From the NCBI RefSeq assembly GCF_001634365.1, contig NZ_CP014578.1:4582071-4646070 (forward strand): 64,000 bases of DNA, given 5' to 3'. The translations under genes were made by a program, and so were the position numbers. Below, piece by piece: positions 42,753 to 51,853 of this stretch (positions are counted from its first letter, which is position 1; each line of letters starts with the position of its first letter). This DNA comes from Paraburkholderia phytofirmans OLGA172 (GTDB taxonomy: Bacteria; Pseudomonadota; Gammaproteobacteria; Burkholderiales; Burkholderiaceae). The notes under the pieces were generated by a model. The model saw only the letters and a list, made by a program, of their open reading frames with translations, did not search any database and was not told the origin of the DNA.

Positions 42753-43390
42753 TTATCGCGCCACTGCCGGCTCGAAAGCGCTGCCGTAGACCTCGCCCGC
42801 GGCTTCCCGCAAGGCTTCGAGCACGATGGAGGCCGCAAGCGAAAGCAGGTGCGACTGGCCGCGTGATGATACCGAATGTATCCATTTTGCACGGTAAATC
42901 GATCGGTACCTGCTTGAGAACACCGTACTGTTGGTACTGGCGCGCCACTTCATCGGGTAAAACCGCCAACATGTCGCTTTGGAGCAATAAGCTCGAAATC
43001 GCCAGAAAATTGTTGGTATTGACTACGTTTTGCGGCGGATTCAGTCCGATCTGCGAAAACATCAGATCAAAGCGATGGCGCAAGACGCTACCAGGCGGGT
43101 GCAAAACCCAGCTCGCGTTGACGATTCCGCGCAGTGTCAAACCTGTTTCATTTTCGAAAGGATGGCCGGGACGCGCCACCACGCACGGCGGCTCGTCGAC
43201 GAGCGGTTCGTAGCGGACCTCGGTCCTGAACGGGTTTTGCCGCTCCAATACCCGGCCGATCATGATGTCCAGTTCGCCTTCGGCGAGCTTCGGCAGCATC
43301 ATGTCTGACGTTTCGACTTCCGCCCAGATTTGTAACTGGGGATAACATTTTTTCACGCTGGCGATCGCCATGGTCGCATATCGAAATTGA
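42753..43390 (-). pseudogene. LysR-family regulator remnant, 5'-truncated and frameshifted
   Basis: The minus strand encodes the effector domain of a LysR regulator: SVKKCYPQLQIWAEVETSDMML, EGELDIMIGRVLERQNPFRTEVRYEPLVDEPPCVVARPGHP and LLLQSDMLAVLPDEVARQY. Near 42,850 the frame shifts: one frame reads TFGIITRP and then becomes nonsense, while another frame continues with LSLAASIVLEALREAAGEVYGSAFEPA to a stop at 42753. The DNA-binding domain and the first part of the effector domain are missing; a stop lies about 60 codons upstream. The pattern is like GbpR-type regulators of sugar-acid catabolism, and the neighbouring dehydratase remnant agrees. Confidence 0.8.
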
Positions 43391-43500
43391 TATCTGGATG
43401 GCCGAAAAAGGGATTGGAAAGTTATCGGGGCGGCTCATACCATTCGGGGACTTTCTGAGCTTCCTGATACATCTGCAATACATGGTCCGAACTGACGCCT

Positions 43501-43984
43501 TGCAACGCGCATTTTCGCGAACTCGCCGAGCCGTTCAAGCCGAAGGCCGGCATTGCCGGTGCTCAAGGGCAACCTGGCGCCGAACGGCGCGGTGATCAAG
43601 CCTTCGGCGGCGACACCGCATCTGCTGAAGCATCGCGGACGTGCTGTGGTATTCGAGAACATCGAGGAATTGCACGCGAAGATCGACGACGAATCGCTCG
43701 ACATCGACGAGCACTGCATCATGGTGCTCAAGGGTGCGGGGCCGAAGGGTTATCCGGGCTTCGCGGAAGTCGGCAACATGCCGTTGCCGAAGAAGGTGCT
43801 GCAAAAAGGCATTACGGACATGGTGCGTATTTCCGATGGCCGCGCCGCGTGGCAGCCGCCTGCGCCGCCTGCGCGCGGTTACTACAAGCTCTACGTCGAA
43901 CACGTGCTGCAAGCGGACCAGGGCGCGGATCTCGACTTTCTGGTTGGATCGAGCGGCGCGCCGGTGCCGCGCGACTCGCATTGA
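43501..43984 (+). pseudogene. IlvD/Edd-family dehydratase remnant (sugar-acid dehydratase type)
   Basis: The plus strand encodes the C-terminal part of an IlvD/Edd dehydratase: GNLAPNGAVIKPSAATPHLLKHRGRAVVFENIEEL, DIDEHCIMVLKGAGPKGYPGFAEVGNMPLPKKVL and GITDMVRISD. At that point about 60 residues normally found are missing, and the text jumps to GRAAWQPPAPPARGYYKLYVEHVLQADQGADLDFLVG, the usual C-terminal end. A one-base frameshift near 43,555 separates KPKAGI from PVLKGN. The N-terminal 400 or so residues, including the iron-sulphur cluster ligands, are absent. It faces away from the LysR remnant as a regulator-enzyme pair would, so both decayed together. Confidence 0.85.
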
Positions 43985-44102
43985 TCGCCGTTTGAACGGC
44001 GGGACGTTTTCTGCGCTTTGCGAGAAGGCGTATTGCCGATGGGGATCGAAAGCCCGCATCGGCTTTATTTATCTGCTTCGCATCATGGAAAAAGCGAGCG
44101 GA

Positions 44103-44141
44103 AATAAAAGCGGCCGGGCGCGTAAAGCCCAGCCGTTTTAT
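44103..44141. terminator. Weak terminator-like hairpin after the dehydratase remnant
   Basis: AAAAGCGGCCGGGC pairs imperfectly with GCCCAGCCGTTTT around CGTAAA. It lies between the dehydratase remnant and the convergent small exported protein gene and could serve both directions. Confidence 0.45.
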
Positions 44142-44241
44142 AACTCGCAGGTTCACAGCCTCTGGCTTCAAGTCAGAGGATTGATGGCGTAAATCAAAAC
44201 CCGTCAAACCCCGGTGTTCCACCGGAGCGTTGGCGTACAGC

Positions 44242-44580
44242 TTATTGCTTGATGAATCGATCGTTTGCCCAGAGGCCTTGCGTATCGCTATTCGCGGCGT
44301 TCACGAATTCGACATCGTGTCCGACCACGCGCACAACGCGGAAACTCGAGTTCTCCGGCGTTGAGACACACTGATATCCGGAGAAGAATTCCTGCATCTT
44401 TTGCTGCTCACCGGCTAGCGCATGCAGATCGGCGGCGTCGAGTTTATCCTTCGACAGGCAGCCGTACGCATTGGCCTTGAACTGGATGGTTTGCTGCGGC
44501 TTGACCATGGAGTCTTGCGCCTGAACAGAAGCGGCAGCCAAACCCGCAATGGCGAAAAGAAGGGCGATTCGCATTTTCAT
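44242..44580 (-). CDS. Small exported protein of unknown function
   Basis: A 112-residue protein with a signal peptide (MKMRIALLFAIAGLAAASVQAQ). The mature 90 residues contain a pair of cysteines (AYGCLSKDKLDAADLHALAGEQQKMQ and YQCVSTPENSSF) that may form a disulfide, and end in GLWANDRFIKQ. No family with known function is recognised. The ATG at 44580 is chosen because GGAGG stands five bases before it, while the ATG two codons later would be too far from it. It is a single gene, convergent with the dehydratase remnant. Confidence 0.75.
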   Translation of the reverse strand: MKMRIALLFAIAGLAAASVQAQDSMVKPQQTIQFKANAYGCLSKDKLDAADLHALAGEQQKMQEFFSGYQCVSTPENSSFRVVRVVGHDVEFVNAANSDTQGLWANDRFIKQ

Positions 44581-45250
44581 ATTTTCCTCCGGTGCGGGTT
44601 AATACTCAGGTTAGCTATGTATTTAACTTTAACGTCGAACCCGCATCTCGCACTCTAGGAGAATGCGAGAGAACGACAAGCACATCTTGTGTGCGGTCGC
44701 AACAGCGGCGAATTGTCGCACCATCTGCCGCACCCGCTTAAACCTTGGGCAGCAGCTTAAACAGGGCGGATTGAAACGGATAACTAAAAGACACGCGGGC
44801 CGCATCGCTTTAACCAGTAAAGCTTTGCGGTGCGTATTGGCGTAAACGAGAGGCACAAATTAAGTGAATTAATACAATGCACGGATGCATTTGGTGCAAT
44901 GCACACAAAGTCATTCGCCCGACTAATCAGAAATCACGAAATAACGGTATACGTGCAGAAGATAAACGGTGCCAGGTGCGCCAGGCGACGCTGCATGGCG
45001 TCCCTGGACGACACGACATGACTTGAGGTCACTCTGCCGTGCTGATTGCCCTCGAAGAACTCGGACTGGAACATGCACATGCGCAACGCATTGTGACAGC
45101 GGCCATTGCCGAAAAACTTCCTGCGGGTCCAGCGAGGGCGAGGCCTCGCATTGTCGCAGACCGGCGATCGCAAATTTGTGAGAGGCACTGCACCGTGTGG
45201 GCACAAGCGGTGCTCTACAATGAAATCATGCTCTTGCGATGGAGGCTACC
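44581..45250. other. 670-bp intergenic region
   Basis: No convincing gene is seen. Features noted are an inverted repeat CTCGCA...TGCGAG at about 44,648-44,668, a palindromic stretch around 44,877-44,904 (TGCACGGATGCATTTGGTGCAATGCAC), and a -10-like TACAAT at 45216-45221 that may serve the small membrane protein gene. Composition is less GC-rich than the surroundings. Confidence 0.45.
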
Positions 45251-45430
45251 GTGATCGAGCAATTGATATTAGGCGCCTTTCTGGTCATCCCGCTGCTAAT
45301 CGTCGCGTTCCTTTTTTCTGACGAATTATGGCAGGAGCATCGGCATCTGCATGAGATCGATCTTGAACCTGGGAAACCTCGCCGTATCGACTGGCGGCAT
45401 CCGCTGCGCCGCTCGCGGCATCGGGTTTGA
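45251..45430 (+). CDS. Small membrane protein of unknown function, GTG start
   Basis: A 59-residue protein starting at a GTG. An ATG 12 bases upstream is in frame, but the GGAGG immediately after that ATG (45241-45245) is an ideal ribosome binding site for the GTG. Residues 4-25 are one hydrophobic segment (QLILGAFLVIPLLIVAFLF), followed by SDELWQEHRHLHEIDLEPGKPRRIDWRH, a charged cytoplasmic tail with several His and Arg. A TACAAT box lies about 30 bp upstream. No family is recognised. Confidence 0.55.
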   Translation: MIEQLILGAFLVIPLLIVAFLFSDELWQEHRHLHEIDLEPGKPRRIDWRHPLRRSRHRV

Positions 45431-45531
45431 GTCGTTCGAGTCGCGTTGGCCGGCCGCATGCGTCATAGCGCTGCAAGCGTCGTTGCGAGGCAAGGGCGGT
45501 TCGCGAATTGGATCCGCAAAAGAGCCACAAA

Positions 45532-45560
45532 TAAAAAAGCCTGCCGTTTCGGGCAGGCCA
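45532..45560 (-). terminator. Rho-independent terminator of the HIT gene
   Basis: GCCTGCC (45539-45545) pairs with GGCAGGC (45552-45558); on the minus strand the stem is followed by a T run complementary to the A tract at 45533-45538. It is about 130 bp beyond the HIT stop codon. Confidence 0.85.
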
Positions 45561-45688
45561 AAAAGAAATCCACACTCAATGCCTTGTGGGTACAAGGCAG
45601 ACGCCAGTCTAGCCGCACAGCGCGTGGGGTTGATTTCACCGGCCTTTACACATATTACGGGGCGTGACCAGTTGCGCCGCATCCGGTG

Positions 45689-46114
45689 TCAATGGGCGCG
45701 CCAATGGTCTCGAATGCGCTTGGCCAGCGCTTCGAGCGTGGCCGCATCGGCGACCTCGCGCGCATGCATGCGCAGCGGCTGTCCTTCCCAGCGTGGGATC
45801 ACATGAAAATGCACATGCGGTACCGTTTGTCCCGCCGCGGCGCCGTTGAATTGTCCGATGAAGACGCCGTCGGGGCGCAAGGCCGCGCGAACGGCGATGG
45901 CGAGCTTCTGCGTCATGCGCATGCAGGCCACCGTCGATTCATCTGATAAATCGAAAATCTCGATCGCGGCTTCCTTCGGAACGACCAGCACGTGCCCATC
46001 GGCTTGGGGCATCAGATCCATGAAGGCCAGCGCCGCATCGCTTTCCGCCACTTTGATGCAGGGTAGTTCCCCACGCAGAATCTTCGCGAAGGGATTGCTG
46101 TCGTCGTAGTTCAT
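45689..46114 (-). CDS. HIT-family protein (histidine triad nucleotide-binding)
   Basis: A 141-residue HIT protein. The signature HVHFHV with the catalytic central histidine is in GQTVPHVHFHVIPRW, and the N-terminal FAKILRGELPCIKVAESDAALAFMDLMPQADGHVLVVPK is typical of Hint and Fhit-like branches. These proteins hydrolyse nucleoside phosphoramidates or dinucleotides. The ATG at 46114 is used; a GTG at 46117 would add one residue. A terminator lies downstream. Confidence 0.93.
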   Translation of the reverse strand: MNYDDSNPFAKILRGELPCIKVAESDAALAFMDLMPQADGHVLVVPKEAAIEIFDLSDESTVACMRMTQKLAIAVRAALRPDGVFIGQFNGAAAGQTVPHVHFHVIPRWEGQPLRMHAREVADAATLEALAKRIRDHWRAH

Positions 46115-46473
46115 CACGCGTCCTCTAAGTTGCCGTACGGTTCAAAGTCGAGATGCTGTCGGCGATATTGTCCACTACCTCTGTTACAACGCGCGCGCGG
46201 CGCGTTTGATCGCTGCGGAGAAACGTCGATGCAATGGATTTGCTGATCGATTCTGACGTGGATCAACTCAAAAGCATGATCGACCCGAACGCGACGGCGC
46301 TGACGCGCCTGACGGCGGCGGTAGTTGCCGGGTTTATAGGGTGCCGGCCGGGTGTTATACACGCGGATCAGCCGCGGCTTGGTGCGCGCTGGTGGCCGCC
46401 TGGTGCGCGTTTAGCATCAGGCGGCCCGGAAATCGTGGCGAAGCGGACTTGGGTGCCGCCGTTTGACAACGCT
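46115..46473. other. 359-bp intergenic region between the HIT gene and wspR
   Basis: Nothing beyond the expected promoter of the HIT gene is visible. No terminator with a T run was found after wspR, although GCCGCCTGATGC-like short palindromes occur at about 46,390-46,430. Confidence 0.4.
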
Positions 46474-47583
46474 TCAGCCGCTCATCGCCACCTGATTCTT
46501 GCCATCCCGCTTCGCCCGATACAGTCCGACATCGGCGGCTTCGATCACCGTCGTCACCGGTTCGGCTGCGGACGGCACGATCGTCGCCGCGCCGATGCTG
46601 ATCGTCACGACACCGCTCGTCGAACCTGCATGTGGGATGGCGAGCGCTTCGATTGCAAGGCGCATCTTTTCGGCGAGCAAGCGCAAGCCACCCGCCGACG
46701 CGCCCGGCAACACCACCGCAAACTCTTCACCGCCAAACCGTGCCGCGAGATCCGGCGAACGCCCCAGGCACGACTCGATGGTGTGCGCGACGCGTTTCAG
46801 CACTTCGTCGCCGGCGACGTGCCCGTAGGTGTCGTTGTAAGCCTTGAAGTTATCCACATCGATCATCAGAAAGCCGAGGCCGGTCTTGTCGCGCGTGCCG
46901 CGACGCCATTCGGCGGCCAGGTACTGATCGAGGTAACGGCGATTCGACAAACCCGTCAAACCGTCCGAATGGGTGAGCCGCTGCAGTTCCAGATTGGTCG
47001 CGAGCAACTGTTGTTGCGACTGGCGCAAGGCCTGATAGGCCTCGTCGCGCTGCAGCAGGTTCAGATACGAGCGCGAGTGATAGCGAATCCGCGCGATCAG
47101 TTCGATGCGATCCGGCAGCTTCACGAGGTAGTCGTTGGCGCCCGCAGCGAAGGCCGCGCTTTTCACCAGCGGCTCTTCCTTGGTCGACAGCACGATGATC
47201 GGAATATCGCGCGTCGCCGGATTCTGCCGGTATTGCCGCACGAGGGTGAGGCCGTCGGTGCCCGGCATCACGAGGTCTTGCAGGATTACCGTCGCGCGGG
47301 TTTCCTCCGCGCAGCGCACCGCCTCCTCAGGGGACGCGCAGTAGTGAAAGTCGACGCTCCCTTCGCCGGCCAGCGCCTGGAGGATCGCCTCGGCGATGAT
47401 CGCCTGATCGTCGACCAGCAACACCATGATCGGGCACTCGGCTGCGGGCGGATTGCCGAGGATGCGCGCCAATGCGTCGTCGATGGCGCTGTTGGGCGCG
47501 TCCTCCGCGTACGCCTGCGCGTTCGCGTCGTGTTCTGCGAGGTCCGGCGCGGTGGCGTTCTGATGCGGTTTGGAAGTGTCCAT
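46474..47583 (-). CDS. wspR: WspR: response-regulator diguanylate cyclase
   Basis: A 369-residue output protein of the Wsp system that makes cyclic di-GMP. After a 45-residue N-terminal extension a receiver domain follows (VLLVDDQAIIAEAI, phosphoacceptor Asp in VILQDLVMPGTDG, Lys in YLVKLP). A helical linker leads to the GGDEF domain with HSDGLTGLSNRRYLDQ, the active motif ARFGGEEFAVVLPG and the inhibitory RxxD site (RSPD) five residues before it, so product inhibition is expected. It is the last gene of the operon, 60 bp after wspF. Confidence 0.95.
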   Translation of the reverse strand: MDTSKPHQNATAPDLAEHDANAQAYAEDAPNSAIDDALARILGNPPAAECPIMVLLVDDQAIIAEAILQALAGEGSVDFHYCASPEEAVRCAEETRATVILQDLVMPGTDGLTLVRQYRQNPATRDIPIIVLSTKEEPLVKSAAFAAGANDYLVKLPDRIELIARIRYHSRSYLNLLQRDEAYQALRQSQQQLLATNLELQRLTHSDGLTGLSNRRYLDQYLAAEWRRGTRDKTGLGFLMIDVDNFKAYNDTYGHVAGDEVLKRVAHTIESCLGRSPDLAARFGGEEFAVVLPGASAGGLRLLAEKMRLAIEALAIPHAGSTSGVVTISIGAATIVPSAAEPVTTVIEAADVGLYRAKRDGKNQVAMSG

Positions 47584-47643
47584 GTTGGTCAGCCAGAATG
47601 AATGTCAATAAATCGTAGCGGGCTAGTGTGCGCCTGCCTGGCC

Positions 47644-48660
47644 TCAACGTGTGTCGACGGCGGCGGCGAGCGCAGCGGCAATACGGGGCAGAGGCAGGAT
47701 CGCGGCGGCGGCGTCGAGCGCCGCGGCCGCCTTCGGCATGCCGTACACGGCGCACGTCGCCTCGTCCTGCGCGATCGTGTGGTATCCCTTGGTGCGCATC
47801 GCCTTGAGTCCGATCGCGCCGTCGCGGCCCATGCCGGTCAGCAGCACGCCGATCGCCCGCGCCGGCCAGCGTGCCACGATACTGTGAAAAAACACGTCGA
47901 CGGAAGGCCGGTAGGGCGTTTCGGCCGGCACCTTCGTGTAGCCGAGCACGTTGGGCAATTTCAGGTGCAGATGATCGTCGGTGGCGGCGAGCAGGACGAT
48001 GCCTGCTTGCGGCCGGTCGCCTTCGCCGGCGATCCGCACCGGCAGCGCCGACTGCTGGTTCAGCCAGTCGGCCATGCCGGCAGCGAAAGCCGCGTCGACG
48101 TGCTGGACGATGACGATGGCCGCCGCGAAATCCTTCGGCAAGCCGGCGAGCAGGGTGGCAAGCGCTGCCGGGCCGCCCGCCGAAGCGCCGATCGCCACCA
48201 GCGGCGTGTCGCGATTCGTCGCGCTTTTCGGTCCCGCCGCCGCCGCTGCGCCCGGCGCACTGCGCTCCGTGACGAGTGCGGCGATGCGGTCGATCTTCGC
48301 GATCAGGGTGGCGATGCTCTTGTGCGCGTCCGGACCGCTCAGCGAGGGCGTGTCCACCGCATCGAGCGCGCCCGCGCCCATCGCTTCGTAGACGCGCCAC
48401 GCGTTCGCGCCCACGTCGACGGTGACGATCAGAATCGCGCACGGCGCCTTCGCCATGATGCGGCGTGTGGCTTCGATGCCGTCGACGTTCGGCATCACGA
48501 GGTCCATCAGCACGATGTCGGGCCGCTGCGCAGTGCAGAAATCGACCGCTTGCTGGCCGTCCTGCGCGACCCACAGCACCTCGTAGTCGTGACGCGCGGC
48601 AAGCGCGCGGCGCAGTGCTTCGACGGCAAGCGGCAGGTCATTGACGATTCCGATTTTCAT
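47644..48660 (-). CDS. wspF: WspF: CheB-like methylesterase response regulator
   Basis: A 338-residue receiver plus methylesterase protein. The receiver has IVNDLPLAVEALRRAL and phosphoacceptor Asp in DIVLMDLVMPNVDG. The CheB domain from about residue 150 has the catalytic triad regions GASAGGPAALATLL, VQHVDAAFAAGM and LLTGMGRDGAIGL. It should demethylate WspA and so reset the system; loss of WspF is known in Pseudomonas to switch WspR on. It is 17 bp downstream of wspE. Confidence 0.95.
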   Translation of the reverse strand: MKIGIVNDLPLAVEALRRALAARHDYEVLWVAQDGQQAVDFCTAQRPDIVLMDLVMPNVDGIEATRRIMAKAPCAILIVTVDVGANAWRVYEAMGAGALDAVDTPSLSGPDAHKSIATLIAKIDRIAALVTERSAPGAAAAAGPKSATNRDTPLVAIGASAGGPAALATLLAGLPKDFAAAIVIVQHVDAAFAAGMADWLNQQSALPVRIAGEGDRPQAGIVLLAATDDHLHLKLPNVLGYTKVPAETPYRPSVDVFFHSIVARWPARAIGVLLTGMGRDGAIGLKAMRTKGYHTIAQDEATCAVYGMPKAAAALDAAAAILPLPRIAAALAAAVDTR

Positions 48661-48677
48661 CCGTTTTACCCGTGGGT

Positions 48678-51173
48678 TTAACCGTAAGCTTCGCCGATCA
48701 GATCGCGCACTGCATCGAGCAATGCTTCGTCATGGAAACTGCCTTTCGCCAGATAGTAATCCGCCCCCGCGTTCAGGCCGGCGCGGCGATCTTCTTCACG
48801 ATCCTTGTACGAGACGATCATCACCGGCAGCGACTGCAGTTGCGGATCGCGTTTGATGAGTGTGACGAGCTCGATGCCGTCCATGCGCGGCATATCGATG
48901 TCGGTAATCACGAGGTCGAAGCGCTCGCCGCGCACCGCGTTCCAGCCGTCCATGCCGTCGACGGCGATCGTCACGTCGTAGCCGCGCGTCGCCAGCAGTT
49001 TGCGTTCGAGCTCGCGCACGGTGAGCGAATCGTCGACCACCAGCACGCGCCGCGTGACGCGCCGGGCAGCGAGGGCAGTGCCGTGCTGGGTGTGTTTCAG
49101 ATCGCCGCCCGCCACGAGCCGTTCGACCGAGCGCAGCCAGTCGTCGACATCCGCGATCAGCACGGGGTCGCCGTTTTCCATCAGCGCGCCCGCGGTGATG
49201 TTCCGGATCTTGCCGAGCCGCGGGTCGAGCGGCTGCACGACCAGCATCCGCTCGCCGAGAAAGCGATCGACCACCACGCCGTAGGTTTCTTCGCCGTCGC
49301 CGATCACGATCATGCTGACGGTATCGCCTTCGTTGGCGGGCGGCGCGGTGTCGAGAATCTGATGCGCGGTGACGACGCCGATGCGGTGGCCGTCGAAGGC
49401 GATGTGCTGATGGCCTTCGAGCAATTCGATCTCCGCGCGGCTCACGTGCAGCGTGCGGTTCACATGCGCGAGCGGCACCGCGTACGGCTCGCCCGCGACT
49501 TCGACGAGCAGGCTGCGGATCACCGAGAGCGTGAGCGGCAGCTGCAACTGCACACGCGTGCCGACGCCGGGGTCGTTCGTGATGCGCACCGTGCCGCGTA
49601 CCCGCTTGACGACGTCGTATACCGCGTCGAGTCCGATACCGCGGCCCGAGACCTCGGTGACCTGATCGCGCAGCGAGAAGCCGGGCAGGAACAGGAATTC
49701 GAGCAGTTCGGCCTCGGACAGGCGCGCGGCCGTTTCAGCGCTCGCCAGTTTTTTGCGGACGATCGACGCGCGCAATGCGTCGAGGTCGATGCCGGCGCCG
49801 TCGTCGGTGACGGTGATGAGCAGCGCGCCGGCGGTGTGGCGCGCGTCGAGCGTAAGTGTGCCTTCTTCGGACTTGCCGTGCGCGAGACGGACCGCAGGCG
49901 CTTCGATGCCGTGGTCGATCGCGTTGCGCAGCAGGTGGCCGAGCGGCGCTTCGAGCAGATCGAGGATGTCGCGGTCCACCTGAGTCGATTCGCCGACCAG
50001 TTGCCAGCGCACCTTCTTGCCGAGCGCGCGCGCGACGTCGCGCACCATGCGCGCGAGACCGCTGGTGCCGTCGCCGAAGGGGCGCATCCGGCATTGCAGC
50101 GCGGCGTCGTAGAGCTGCTGCGACAGATGCGTCGAGCGGCGGTCGAAGCTCTCCAGATCGGCCAGACGCTCGGCGAGCAGATGCTGCGATTCCGCGGCGA
50201 GGCGGCGCAATTCTTCGAGCGCGGCGTGCGCGCGCGGGTCGAGCTTCAGGTCGGCGAGCGTTTCGTGCAACTGATCGAGCGCGCGCGAACCGTCACGTTG
50301 AACGCGCTTGACGCGCAGCATCGACTGCGCGAAGGGTTTGAGCCAGCGCGATTCGACCAGCGACTCGCCGGATAAGGAGAGCAGCCGGTCGAGGTTGTCG
50401 GCGCGTACGCGCAGCATGCGGCCGGGGTCTGTTGCTTGGCGGCTTGTTTCGGTCGAGGTGGATGCGGTTGCGGCCGACGACGCAGAGGCACTTGCAGGAG
50501 CCGGTGGGGTTGCAGAGTCGGACGCCGAGGCGCTTGCAGAAGCAGATTGAATTGCAGAGGCGGACTTGGACCCACCCGCAGTCGTGCTGGCCGGTGCGGC
50601 TGAGGCGGGCGTCGCTTCGGCGCGCAGGGCGTGGGCTAGCAGATTGAATGCGGCGTCATGGTCAGCGTCGGCGGATGCGGTGCGCGGTTTGGCGGCCACG
50701 CTGGATGCAGATGCAGGCCCGGCAACGCGCGCAAGACTCGCGGCAGGCATAGCAGCAGCCTGCGGCACTGCCGCCCCATGCGGCACGACACGCGCCATAC
50801 GCGCTTGCAACGACGCCACGCACGCGCTGACCGCGTCACGCGCCGACTCGTCCTCGTCATTGCCGATGCGCGCAACGATATCGACACCGCGCAGCAACTC
50901 ATCGATCCAGGCGGCGTCGAGCGACGCGCGCCCTTCCTGCGCTGCGACGAAGCAATCTTCCATCGCGTGGGCGAGTTCGACACCGACCTGCACACCAACG
51001 ATACGCGCCGCGCCCTTCAGCGAATGAGCGGCGCGCATGCAGGCTTCGAGTGCGGCGGCGTCGCGTGGTGCGCGGTCGAGGGTGAGCAGGCCGTCGTTGA
51101 GCACGCGGGCCTGGGTCCGCGCTTCTTCGCGGAAGAGATCGATCAGCGACGGGCGGCGCGGGTCGTCCGTCAT
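48678..51173 (-). CDS. wspE: WspE: CheA-like hybrid histidine kinase
   Basis: An 831-residue kinase. An Hpt domain has phosphoacceptor His50 (RAAHSLKGAARIVG). A long Ala/Ser-rich linker follows at about residues 150-265, then the dimer helices, HATPase (HLLRNAIDHGIEAP, DDGAGID, GRGIGLDAV), a CheW-like domain and a C-terminal receiver with LVITDIDMPRMDG. It passes phosphate to WspF and WspR. The ATG at 51173 overlaps the wspD stop by four bases. Confidence 0.95.
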   Translation of the reverse strand: MTDDPRRPSLIDLFREEARTQARVLNDGLLTLDRAPRDAAALEACMRAAHSLKGAARIVGVQVGVELAHAMEDCFVAAQEGRASLDAAWIDELLRGVDIVARIGNDEDESARDAVSACVASLQARMARVVPHGAAVPQAAAMPAASLARVAGPASASSVAAKPRTASADADHDAAFNLLAHALRAEATPASAAPASTTAGGSKSASAIQSASASASASDSATPPAPASASASSAATASTSTETSRQATDPGRMLRVRADNLDRLLSLSGESLVESRWLKPFAQSMLRVKRVQRDGSRALDQLHETLADLKLDPRAHAALEELRRLAAESQHLLAERLADLESFDRRSTHLSQQLYDAALQCRMRPFGDGTSGLARMVRDVARALGKKVRWQLVGESTQVDRDILDLLEAPLGHLLRNAIDHGIEAPAVRLAHGKSEEGTLTLDARHTAGALLITVTDDGAGIDLDALRASIVRKKLASAETAARLSEAELLEFLFLPGFSLRDQVTEVSGRGIGLDAVYDVVKRVRGTVRITNDPGVGTRVQLQLPLTLSVIRSLLVEVAGEPYAVPLAHVNRTLHVSRAEIELLEGHQHIAFDGHRIGVVTAHQILDTAPPANEGDTVSMIVIGDGEETYGVVVDRFLGERMLVVQPLDPRLGKIRNITAGALMENGDPVLIADVDDWLRSVERLVAGGDLKHTQHGTALAARRVTRRVLVVDDSLTVRELERKLLATRGYDVTIAVDGMDGWNAVRGERFDLVITDIDMPRMDGIELVTLIKRDPQLQSLPVMIVSYKDREEDRRAGLNAGADYYLAKGSFHDEALLDAVRDLIGEAYG

Positions 51174-51853
51174 CCGAGACTCCGGTTCAAGGTATCGAAC
51201 AATGCGTCGGCGTCGAGCAGGCCGACCGTCATGCCGCGCCACGGGGCCACGGCGCGCGTATGCGCAGCGGCCGCGTGCGAGAGCGTCGCGGGCGGCGGGC
51301 GAAAGGTGGAGAGCGCGATCCGATGCACGCCGTCGACCTGATCGACGGGCAACACCGCGTGCTCTTCGGCGCGCGAAACCACCAGCAAACGCGGCAGTTC
51401 GTGACGCGTTTGATCATTGTCCGCGCTGGTGTCGGCCTCGAAACCCAGCAGATGCGCAAGCGACAGGCATACCAGCAAGTCGCCCTGCACATTCACCACG
51501 CCCAGCACCGCGCGATGCTGCCGGTGCGGCAACGTATGAATCGGCCGCGTCTGCACGATTCGCTTGAAGATCGGCGTCGGCAGGGCGAGCCATTCGCCGC
51601 CGATACGGAAGATGAGGAACGACTCACTCGCTCCTTGCGGATCATGTCGTCGCTGTAGCGCCGGCGTGTCGGCGTCATGCTGCGAGAGATCCACGAGCGT
51701 AATCGGACGCTCCAGCAATTTGGCCGCGGCCGTTTCGAACACCGGGCAATTCAGGCAGCGCACGTATTCGGCCAGCCGTTCGCACGACGAATCGCCGCGT
51801 ACGCCGATGCGGTTCCAGCAATCGTCGAAGGTCACCGTGCGGTCCTCAACCAC
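51170..51853 (-). CDS. wspD: WspD: CheW-like coupling protein
   Basis: A 227-residue CheW-type adaptor with a GTG start. The N-terminal extension carries three to four cysteines (DDCWNRIGVRGDSSCERLAEYVRCLNCPVFE), a pattern seen in WspD proteins. The CheW beta-barrel follows with FLIFRIGGEWLALPTPIFKRIV and HRAVLGVVNVQGDLLVCLSLAHLLG. It couples WspE to the WspA receptor. It overlaps wspC upstream and wspE downstream by a few bases, so translation is coupled. Confidence 0.93.
   Translation of the reverse strand: MVEDRTVTFDDCWNRIGVRGDSSCERLAEYVRCLNCPVFETAAAKLLERPITLVDLSQHDADTPALQRRHDPQGASESFLIFRIGGEWLALPTPIFKRIVQTRPIHTLPHRQHRAVLGVVNVQGDLLVCLSLAHLLGFEADTSADNDQTRHELPRLLVVSRAEEHAVLPVDQVDGVHRIALSTFRPPPATLSHAAAAHTRAVAPWRGMTVGLLDADALFDTLNRSLG

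Noticed and set aside
46850..46858. Perfect DnaA box TTATCCACA inside wspR
   Set aside because: It falls in a conserved coding segment of the GGDEF domain (VDNF) and is likely chance.
46234..47601. 455-residue plus-strand open frame
   Set aside because: It is the antisense shadow of wspR; the minus strand has clear receiver and GGDEF motifs and the plus translation resembles no family.
48672..50375. 567-residue plus-strand open frame
   Set aside because: Shadow of wspE. Long antisense frames are expected at this GC content.
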